Shown one piece after another: positions 10,501 through 16,136 of a stretch of 64,000 nt of DNA. The stretch spans positions 1 through 64,000 of the forward strand of contig DVOM01000005.1 of assembly GCA_018713605.1 (NCBI GenBank), written 5' to 3'. Origin of the DNA: Scatacola_A faecigallinarum (GTDB lineage: Bacteria > Pseudomonadota > Alphaproteobacteria > RF32 > CAG-239). The translations under genes were made by a program, and so were the position numbers. How positions within the stretch are numbered: the stretch's first letter is position 1; each line of letters opens with the position of its first letter. The notes under the pieces are model-generated. The model saw nothing but the letters and a program-made list of their open reading frames with translations. It ran no database searches and was not told the DNA's origin.

Positions 10501-10900
10501 TAAGAGACAGGTCGTCCGCGATTTTCTGGCTAAAGAGGCTTACGGTTTGACGGCGGATGAAACGGAACGGATTTGCGGCGAGGTAATGAGTTTGATTGAA
10601 AATCCCCGCTTTTCGGCGTTGTTTGGCGCAAATTCAAGGGCGGAAGTGCCGATTATGGGCGTGGTAGACGGACGGATTGTTTCGGCACAGGTTGACCGTC
10701 TGGCGGTTTTTGACGACCGGGTTCTTGTTGTTGACTTTAAGACCAATCGTCCGGCTGCGGAAAAAGTTGCCGAGGTTCCGTCTGTTTATATCCGGCAGCT
10801 GGGAGCATATCGGAAACTGCTGGCGGAAGTTTATCCGGGACGGAAAATCGAAACCTGGATTTTGTGGACCGATACGGCAAGACTAATGGAAATTGCGTAA
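7529..10900 (+). CDS. addA: AddA, UvrD-like helicase and nuclease
   Basis: ATP-driven 3'-5' helicase with a C-terminal nuclease, partner of AddB. Helicase motif I is EASAGTGKTKVLSDR near residue 32, and motif II is VLIDEAQDTSPDQW near 412. GDRKQSIYSFQGADP follows, and late helicase motifs appear as RIMTVHGSKGLQAPIV and RLLYVALTRAEDRL. The nuclease motif VLVVDFKTNRP is near residue 1070. Length of 1123 residues is normal. ATG at 7529 is chosen over the adjacent TTG. No terminator is evident before trxA. Confidence 0.95.
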   Translation: MTDDIIAMRKQRGELATAQQRRAADPARSVWVEASAGTGKTKVLSDRVLRLLLNGVPPGRILCLTYTKAAAVEMSSRIAGRLSRWAVTGDDDLHKELSKLLGSLPEKHKDYARLEAQARKLFAVLLDTPGGMKIQTIHSFCQEVLKRFPLEAKVSPYFEVMDDRTAAEAMDDIKRALLQKIETAPESRAGQALAYLTRNVSEFQFPNIINSIAAGRNKIVRLFAAYGDAGAVIDELSRRLNVGEKDTAEGLTEAFMARIDRAETLRLIEAWRHGGVKDKAKAEKLAVVSEAGFPAEMYENYKTAFLTQKGEPYAKAGDRETLKHYAALPESAAAEAERILALEDKLKSVRLLASTRAVLFLAEDLISGYTRFKKVRSKMDYEDLIVLTRALLENRAVADWVLFKLDGGIDHVLIDEAQDTSPDQWAIVKALTADFFAGEGAGEAVRTVFAVGDRKQSIYSFQGADPHGFDEMRKYFAAQSANFDQIHLDVSFRSTAAVLDTVNELFRDEAAAKGVAGEGEDITHIPFRFGDGGKVELWPLIEPEEGENKDIWLPPVERRGSESTSARLARQIVRRIKQSVEDGEMLVSQNRPVRYKDFMILVQRRNAFVEEMVRECKNAGVNVAGIDKIRLLEQIAIQDLIALGQFLLLPNDDLTLATVLKSPLFGLNDDDLFRLCYGRGTATVWARLGKNEKYVAVYGILQDLLDKADYIRPFEFYGYVLSTLGGRKKFVERMGYEVEDGLDEFVNLTLAYEQEHVPTLQGFIARIKQDEIEIKRELEQSDADVVRIMTVHGSKGLQAPIVILPDTVRVVGTKKEGGLLWDDIFYYPLTAGDYEKNCAEIKNREAELALEEYRRLLYVALTRAEDRLCICGYRKKNKASDESWYELCRRCFAGISEKKSDGTLVYEKAQQLTVKENEPPAEKELPRPVFSWISQAAPEEDALSRPYTPSRPDDDEQALASPLGENGNSRYRRGRLIHKLLQFLPDVCSTDKRQVVRDFLAKEAYGLTADETERICGEVMSLIENPRFSALFGANSRAEVPIMGVVDGRIVSAQVDRLAVFDDRVLVVDFKTNRPAAEKVAEVPSVYIRQLGAYRKLLAEVYPGRKIETWILWTDTARLMEIA

Positions 10901-10993
10901 ATTTTGGTTGTTTTTATTTTATTAGCCTTTAATATAAATAAATCATAACTTATATAACATTTATCGTTACCACAAAAATTGAAAGGGAATAAG

Positions 10994-11308
10994 ATGAAGC
11001 AAATTACTGACAGTCAGTTCGAATCCGAGGTTCTTAACTCTAAAGGTCTGGTTCTGGTTGACTTCTGGGCGGAATGGTGCGGTCCCTGCCGTCAGCTTGG
11101 TCCGGTTCTGGAAGAAGTTTCCAAGGAAATGGGCGACAAGGTTACCATCTGCAAAATGAATGTCGACGAATCTCCGAACACGGCTGCCCAATATGGAATC
11201 CGCAGTATTCCTACGATGTTCCTGTTTAAGGACGGCAAACAGGTTGACGTTAAGGTTGGGCTGAATTCACAGGCTTCTCTGGTTTCCTGGATTGAATCTC
11301 ATAAATAA
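10994..11308 (+). CDS. trxA: Thioredoxin
   Basis: Small cytoplasmic disulfide reductase that recycles ribonucleotide reductase and other thiol proteins using thioredoxin reductase. The 104-residue protein has the canonical FWAEWCGPCRQL active site (WCGPC), and the cis-proline in SIPTMFLFKDG. GAAAGGGAATAAG before the ATG is a strong ribosome site. Position after addAB is common in alphaproteobacteria. A clear terminator follows. Confidence 0.97.
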   Translation: MKQITDSQFESEVLNSKGLVLVDFWAEWCGPCRQLGPVLEEVSKEMGDKVTICKMNVDESPNTAAQYGIRSIPTMFLFKDGKQVDVKVGLNSQASLVSWIESHK

Positions 11309-11324
11309 ACAATTTAAGTTGTTT

Positions 11325-11357
11325 GGCAGGCGGCTTGAAGCTGCCTGCTTTTTTATT
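11325..11357 (+). terminator. Intrinsic terminator after trxA
   Basis: Nine-bp stem (GCAGGCGGC with GCTGCCTGC, one G-T pair), loop TTGAA, then a run of six T. It separates trxA from the structured RNA region that follows. Confidence 0.85.
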
Positions 11358-11407
11358 GTCCGCTATTCAATCAAAAGATTAATTTGATAATTTTTGATAA
11401 ATTACAG

Positions 11408-11436
11408 TTGCCATAAAAGTTTTTTTATATTATAGT
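11408..11436 (+). promoter_or_regulatory. Strong sigma70-type promoter for the structured RNA
   Basis: TTGCCA (11408-11413), exactly 17 bases, TATAGT (11431-11436): five of six matches in each box. The predicted start is near 11443. No coding frame begins until 11747, which supports a noncoding transcript. Confidence 0.6.
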
Positions 11437-11442
11437 AGCGCC

Positions 11443-11735
11443 AACAAAAGGTTGCATAATAGCCGGAGATGTGTTTATATGGAAGATGTATGGAAGTTCA
11501 CAGGTGACTTCCAGTATTCTCAAACGCGAGAATCGAAGCGGTAAGAGGCTTTTACAAGCAGCGGGCGGTATTGATGACGATTTTATCGTATCAATACCGT
11601 TACTGATATAAACCGGTTATTTCTGCGATTTCTGTGGGAAATCGTGGTGTTTCTGTAATAAAAAGCATTTTGCTTTCTAATATCAGAACTAGCGCTGCTT
11701 AGTACTCTTACACGCCACGATTTTCCTCCTTTTTG
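11443..11735 (+). ncRNA. Candidate structured noncoding RNA of unknown family (about 290 nt)
   Basis: There is no supported gene for 300 bases after a strong promoter, but the sequence folds with nested long-range pairs. These are 11528-11535 with 11718-11725, 11541-11547 with 11705-11711, 11556-11563 with 11693-11700 and 11603-11609 with 11680-11686. Enclosed local hairpins are a 10+5-bp stem at 11566-11599, a 7-bp stem at 11626-11644 and a 6-bp stem at 11662-11676. Two more hairpins (11492-11512, 11516-11533) lie at the 5' side; the second competes with the outer stem. It ends in TTTTCCTCCTTTTT. I looked for tmRNA, RNase P RNA, SRP RNA and 6S landmarks and found none. It could instead be a long leader of the small regulator at 11747. 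Confidence 0.5.
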
Positions 11736-11746
11736 CGCAGAACCCG

Positions 11747-11974
11747 ATGGAAATTCGCAACGGACAGACTTCAGAGATTTTCGGAATTGTTCAGCAGAAC
11801 ATACGTCAGTATCTTATTCGCCGCCGGTTGGAAGAACGGCTTTCTTTTCGGCAGCTGTCCGAGAAATCCGGCGTCGCCGAAGAAGTTTTGGCCGGTATTG
11901 AAAACGGCGGCAGAGAAATAAGTGTCGGCTGTCTGCTTAAAATTCTTGATTTTTACCGGCGGATTTCTGCCTGA
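11747..11974 (+). CDS. Small XRE-type helix-turn-helix protein
   Basis: A 75-residue protein. LEERLSFRQLSEKSGVAEEVLAGIENGGREISV fits a Cro/CI-type helix-turn-helix, with recognition helix around residues 38-50. It has no other domain, so it probably binds DNA as a dimer. There is no good Shine-Dalgarno before the ATG. It lies directly after the structured RNA candidate and might share its transcript. Target and function are unknown. Confidence 0.6.
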   Translation: MEIRNGQTSEIFGIVQQNIRQYLIRRRLEERLSFRQLSEKSGVAEEVLAGIENGGREISVGCLLKILDFYRRISA

Positions 11975-12039
11975 CTCTCTTTTATCGGTTTAAGAAGCGA
12001 CTATATATTCCGTAGGACAATTTTACGGGAAGTTTTTGT

Positions 12040-12948
12040 ATGCTTTGGGTTATTGACGGTCTGGTTTACGGCTTCTTTACAGCGATTTATACGCTGTTTA
12101 ACCAGCATTATAAGCTGAATGGTTATGTGCTCGGAATTTGGCGCGGTTTTGGCATATCGCTGGCTTTTATGCCCTTTTTGTATTTTTTTCCGGTGCCGGA
12201 AAGCGCATATTACTGGTTTCTGCTGATTTTTCAGGGGCTGTTAATCGGCGTTTATGATTCGCATCTGTTTTTTGCATCGGCGGATTTCGGCGCCGGGCCG
12301 ACGTCGCGTTTTATGGCGATAACGGCTCTGGTAACGACTTTTTTATGGTGGTTTCTGACGCCGGAGCAGTTTGAACATCTGCTTGGCAACGGAACGGTGT
12401 TTATCAGTCTGATTCTGGTTTTGTTCGGATTTACGGTCAGTTACTGGCAGATGGTACAGAGTCCTGTGTCGCAGAAGCTGGTGCGCTATATTTTGCCGGC
12501 GGTGTTTGCTCTGGCGGGAATGAGCATTGCTACCAAAGAAATCGCCGTTCATTCACAGTCTGGCGTGTGGGGCGCAATAACCTATTATCTGGTGGTGGCT
12601 TTGTTTGTGAGCGGCTGTTATAATTTGTTTTTTTATTTTCGAACTCAAAAAAAGCACGGGTTTAAACAGTTTGTTGCCGACGTTTTTAACCGGCGGACCG
12701 TTTGGCCGGGCATTTATATGGTGGCATTCAGCGCAGCGCTGATTACGGCCAAAACGCTGGCGTTGCGGGTTGCTCCGAATCCGGGATATGTGACGGCTCT
12801 GCTGCTGGTGGCGCCGATTTTTGTATATGTTTTGAATCGGACACGCAAAATTCCCGACGACGTGTCGGTCAAAGCCGGATTTTCGATGATTTTCTTTTTG
12901 CTGCTGTTGATTTTGCTGGTTAACGGCGATTACGGAATAACCGACTAA
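12040..12948 (+). CDS. Multi-pass membrane protein, DMT/EamA-transporter-like
   Basis: A 302-residue, very hydrophobic protein with about nine or ten membrane-spanning segments evenly spaced over the whole length and short loops. Size and spacing match drug/metabolite (EamA-like) transporters. I see no diagnostic motif, so the family is inferred from architecture. GGAAGTTTTTGT precedes the ATG. The gene converges on hemW and their stop codons overlap. Confidence 0.55.
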   Translation: MLWVIDGLVYGFFTAIYTLFNQHYKLNGYVLGIWRGFGISLAFMPFLYFFPVPESAYYWFLLIFQGLLIGVYDSHLFFASADFGAGPTSRFMAITALVTTFLWWFLTPEQFEHLLGNGTVFISLILVLFGFTVSYWQMVQSPVSQKLVRYILPAVFALAGMSIATKEIAVHSQSGVWGAITYYLVVALFVSGCYNLFFYFRTQKKHGFKQFVADVFNRRTVWPGIYMVAFSAALITAKTLALRVAPNPGYVTALLLVAPIFVYVLNRTRKIPDDVSVKAGFSMIFFLLLLILLVNGDYGITD

Positions 12949-14180
12949 CAACAGAGTTCCTCAATCAGCCGGTTTAAAAGCGGAAAACCTTTAGGGGTAG
13001 CGCGAATGTGTTTTTCGGTAATTTCGAGATAGCCGTCTTTCTCAAGACTGCAAAGGCGGTTTTGATTTATCGCGGCGGCAAAATCGATACCGCAGCATTC
13101 TTTGAAATGCCGCTTGTCGATGCCGCTGTTCAGGCGCAACCCCATGATGACAAGTTCTTCGGCACGTTCGGCAGGCGTGAGTTCCTCAAGACTGCGAGGG
13201 TAAGTCGAGGCATAAATCCTGTTGCCGATACGGAAACGTCCGTGCGCCGATTTGCCGATGCCGATATAGTCGTCTCCCTGCCAGTAAAGAAGGTTGTGAC
13301 GGCAGGGCAAACCGTAATTGGAGACTTCATATTGCGGGTAGCCGTGACAATTCAGATAATCATTGGTAAAAGCGTACATTTCCGCGGCGGCGTTTTCGCC
13401 CAGCGGACGAATGCCTTTGGCGGCAAAAACGGTGCCTTCTTCAATGGTCAGCTGGTACAGCGAAATGTGGCGGAATCCGAAATTAACCGCCTGTTCCAAT
13501 TCTTGCTGCCAGTCGGAAAGATTTTGCCCGGGGCGGGCATAAATCAGATCGGCCGAATGGTTGTCGAAATTGCGCAGCACCTTGTCGACGGCTGTCAGAG
13601 CCTGCGTCAAATTATGCGTGCGGCCGAGAAACTTCAGGTCGCGGTCGTTCAGCGCCTGTATTCCCAAAGACAGGCGGTTGATTCCGGCGCGGCGCAAGTT
13701 GGCAAATAAGTCCGGGCGGTCGGTGTTCGGATTGGCTTCCAGACTGATTTCCAAATTATCGGCTGTTGGCCAGAGCCGGCAGATGCGGTTGATTATTTTT
13801 TCGATAAGCCGCGGTTCTAGCAATGAAGGTGTCCCGCCGCCGAAAAAAATGCTGGTTACGGTTTTAGTTTCGGTCAGCCGATGGTAGAACTCCAAGTCTT
13901 CCAGATAAGTGTCGACGATTTCTTCCTGCGGCACGTCTTTGCAAATCTCCTTATAGAAATCACAATAGGGGCATTTGCTTTTGCAGAAAGGCCAATGGAT
14001 ATAAATGCCAAAGGGAAAAACGCGCTTAGCGGGCAACTGCTTGGATAATCCGGTGCTCGTATCCTCATGTACGTTTATGTACACTCCGGTACTGTGCTCC
14101 GTGTTATCCGGCGCATTTTCCTCGCTAAGCGCGTTTTTTGCACCTGCAGCGGGCAATTGCTTCGACGATGTCGTTTTCAC
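12945..14180 (-). CDS. hemW: HemW, radical-SAM heme chaperone, with an in-frame 40-codon insertion
   Basis: Radical-SAM protein (formerly annotated as coproporphyrinogen oxidase HemN-like) thought to deliver heme. The cluster motif CKSKCPYC gives Cys66, Cys70 and Cys73. SIFFGGGTPSLL and the EANPNT segment follow, and the HemW C-terminal domain is present. The reading frame extends back into hslU, so the start is taken as GTG at 14180, ten bases after the hslU stop and preceded by AAAGAGAAACCC; this gives 411 residues. Residues 12-51 are a foreign insertion flanked by repeated KQLPA. Without it the N terminus has the normal HemW form, so the protein is probably functional. Confidence 0.92.
   Translation of the reverse strand: MKTTSSKQLPAAGAKNALSEENAPDNTEHSTGVYINVHEDTSTGLSKQLPAKRVFPFGIYIHWPFCKSKCPYCDFYKEICKDVPQEEIVDTYLEDLEFYHRLTETKTVTSIFFGGGTPSLLEPRLIEKIINRICRLWPTADNLEISLEANPNTDRPDLFANLRRAGINRLSLGIQALNDRDLKFLGRTHNLTQALTAVDKVLRNFDNHSADLIYARPGQNLSDWQQELEQAVNFGFRHISLYQLTIEEGTVFAAKGIRPLGENAAAEMYAFTNDYLNCHGYPQYEVSNYGLPCRHNLLYWQGDDYIGIGKSAHGRFRIGNRIYASTYPRSLEELTPAERAEELVIMGLRLNSGIDKRHFKECCGIDFAAAINQNRLCSLEKDGYLEITEKHIRATPKGFPLLNRLIEELCC
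14028..14162 (-). mobile_element. In-frame inserted palindromic element, copy 1 (in hemW)
   Basis: A 15-nt host sequence (AGCGGGCAAYTGCTT on the plus strand) occurs at 14028-14042 and again 120 bases away at 14148-14162, one mismatch apart, encoding KQLPA twice. Between them is a 40-codon insert. An inverted copy of host sequence (14016-14031) lies inside the insert at 14123-14138: 16 of 16 bases complementary. An inner pair GGATAA (14043-14048) with TTATCC (14104-14109) stacks inside. The core at 14048-14103 is about 79% identical to the copy in truA and encodes VYINVHEDTSTG. The element is not a transposon with its own protein; it resembles Rickettsia palindromic elements in behaviour, not in sequence. 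Confidence 0.75.
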
Positions 14181-14190
14181 GGGTTTCTCT

Positions 14191-15501
14191 TTACAAAATG
14201 AATTTTGACAGGTCGGAAGCTTCGGTATATTTGGCCAGTTTTTCTTCAACCATTTGAGCGGTAATGATTTCTTTTTCGCCGCTGCGGTCGGATGCCGTAT
14301 AGCTGATGTCTTCAAGCAGAATTTCCAAGACCGTATGCAGTCGTCTGGCGCCGATGTTTTCGACGTTTTCATTGATGGCGACGGCAATGTCGGCAATCTT
14401 GTCAATAGCTTCCTTTTCGAATTTTAAATCAAAATTCTCGGTTTTCATCAGGGCAACATACTGCTCAATCAGATTTGCTTCCGGTTCGGTCAGAATGCGG
14501 ACGAAATCTTCATGATTCAGCGCTTTGAGTTCAACGCGTATAGGCAGGCGTCCCTGCAGTTCGGGCAGCAGGTCGGAAGGTTTGGAAAGATGAAAGGCGC
14601 CGGAGCAGATGAACAGGATATGGTCGGTTTTGACCATGCCGTACTTGGTGGTTACGGTAGTTCCTTCTATCAACGGCAATAAATCGCGCTGGACGCCCTC
14701 GCGGGAAACGTCGCTGCCGCGGCGGTCATCTTTGCCGGCAATCTTGTCTATCTCGTCAATGAAGACGATGCCGTCGTTTTCGACCGTTCTGATCGCCTCC
14801 TGAATAATGGTGTCATTGTCGAGAAGTTTGTCGCATTCTTCTTCCATCAGGACTTTATAGGCGTCGCCGACGGTCATTTTGCGGGTTTTGTATTTGTCGC
14901 CGAAGGGTTTGCCGAGCAGGTCGCTGAGATTCAGCATGCCCATCTGGGCGCCGGGCATGCCGGGAATGTCGATGGTCGGCATTGAGGGGTTGGTGTTGTC
15001 AATGACGGCAATTTCGATTTCACGGTCGTTCAATTGGTTTTCCCGCAGCAGTTTGCGGAACTTTTCCCTGGTTTCCTCCCTTGCCGACGGACCGACCAAG
15101 GCTTCGAGGACACGTTCCTCGGCGCCGGTTTCGGCTTTGGCTGCAACGCTTTTGCGGAGTTCTTTCTTGGTCGAGGCGATGGCGATTTCCAACAGGTCGC
15201 GGATAATGGATTCAACATCGCGGCCGACATAGCCGATTTCGGTAAACTTGGTCGCTTCAACCTTAATAAACGGCGCTTTGGCGAGTTTGGCCAGCCGTCG
15301 GGAAATTTCGGTTTTGCCGACGCCGGTCGGACCGACCATCAGAATGTTTTTCGGCACGATTTCTTCACGCAGGTGCTCTGAGACCTGCATGCGGCGCCAA
15401 CGGTTGCGCAGGGCAACGGCCACGGCTTTTTTTGCTTCGTTCTGTCCGACAATGAAACGGTCAAGTTCGGAAACGATTTCGCGGGGGCTGAAATTGGCCA
15501 T
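14191..15501 (-). CDS. hslU: HslU, ATPase and unfoldase subunit of the HslUV protease
   Basis: AAA+ hexamer that unfolds substrates and threads them into HslV. The 436-residue protein carries Walker A in GPTGVGKTEISRRL near residue 55, the pore motif GYVGRDVES, a variable I domain (about 110-240), Walker B IVFIDEIDKIAG near 245, and the C-terminal AAA small domain ending SDLSKFIL, the tail that docks into HslV. It lies two bases downstream of hslV, so the two are co-translated. Confidence 0.97.
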   Translation of the reverse strand: MANFSPREIVSELDRFIVGQNEAKKAVAVALRNRWRRMQVSEHLREEIVPKNILMVGPTGVGKTEISRRLAKLAKAPFIKVEATKFTEIGYVGRDVESIIRDLLEIAIASTKKELRKSVAAKAETGAEERVLEALVGPSAREETREKFRKLLRENQLNDREIEIAVIDNTNPSMPTIDIPGMPGAQMGMLNLSDLLGKPFGDKYKTRKMTVGDAYKVLMEEECDKLLDNDTIIQEAIRTVENDGIVFIDEIDKIAGKDDRRGSDVSREGVQRDLLPLIEGTTVTTKYGMVKTDHILFICSGAFHLSKPSDLLPELQGRLPIRVELKALNHEDFVRILTEPEANLIEQYVALMKTENFDLKFEKEAIDKIADIAVAINENVENIGARRLHTVLEILLEDISYTASDRSGEKEIITAQMVEEKLAKYTEASDLSKFIL

Positions 15502-15503
15502 TT

Positions 15504-16028
15504 TTAATCTACCTTTTCTATAGTGATGTTGTGATTTGTATAAACGTCAATGTCGCCGGCTATTTTCATGGCTTTGCGGGCGATATCCTCAAGGCTGAGC
15601 CCTTCCGTGCCGTACAGGGCTTTGGCGGCGGCCATGGCATAATTGCCGCCGGAGCCGATGCCTATGATGCCGTCGTCAGGTTCCATGACTTCTCCGGTGC
15701 CGGAGATAACCAGTGAAACGTCACGGTCAGCGACAATCATAAAGGCTTGCAGCTGCCGCAGGTATTTGTCCATGCGCCAGTCTTTGGCCAACTCGACCGC
15801 GGCGCGCTTGAGCTGGTTGGCGTGTTTTTCAAGCTTTCCTTCCAAACGTTCAATCAGCGTAATGCCATCGGCAGCCGCGCCGGCAAATCCGGCGATGATT
15901 TTGCCGTTGCCGATGCGGCGGACTTTGACCGATTTTGATTTGAAGATGACGGTTTCGCCGAGGGTTGCCTGTCCGTCTCCGGCCATAACGACCTCATTGT
16001 CTTTGCGGATACATAAAATTGTGGTCAT
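15504..16028 (-). CDS. hslV: HslV, threonine peptidase subunit of the HslUV protease
   Basis: Proteasome-beta-like peptidase that forms the proteolytic chamber with HslU. After removal of Met1, Thr2 of MTTILCIRKD is the nucleophile. VVMAGDGQATLGETVIFK and IGSGGNYAMAAAKAL are family hallmarks. The 174-residue length is normal. It is the first gene of the hslV-hslU-hemW group, with no obvious heat-shock promoter in the 100 bases upstream. Confidence 0.97.
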   Translation of the reverse strand: MTTILCIRKDNEVVMAGDGQATLGETVIFKSKSVKVRRIGNGKIIAGFAGAAADGITLIERLEGKLEKHANQLKRAAVELAKDWRMDKYLRQLQAFMIVADRDVSLVISGTGEVMEPDDGIIGIGSGGNYAMAAAKALYGTEGLSLEDIARKAMKIAGDIDVYTNHNITIEKVD

Positions 16029-16102
16029 GACTGAATAATCCTGTTTGTTATTGATTTATCTGTATGTAGTTTTTTGAAAATGCTTTTGCAAGCGGCGGCA
16101 AG

Positions 16103-16128
16103 AAAAACCCCGCCGTCAGGCGGGGTTT
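16103..16128 (-). terminator. Terminator after the secreted pseudo-protease gene
   Basis: Perfect 10-bp stem (AAACCCCGCC / GGCGGGGTTT), four-base loop, followed on the minus strand by TTTTTCTT. It lies just past the stop at 16137. Confidence 0.8.
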
Positions 16129-16136
16129 GCTTTGGG

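Noticed and set aside
11443..11735. Assignment of the structured RNA as tmRNA, RNase P RNA, SRP RNA or 6S RNA
   Set aside because: No T-arm or tag, no GAGGAAAGTC, no SRP tetraloop motif, and multibranched rather than rod-like pairing.
11721..11735. CCTCCTTT as the 3' end of a 16S rRNA gene
   Set aside because: No other 16S rRNA sequence is present upstream; the match is a short coincidence.
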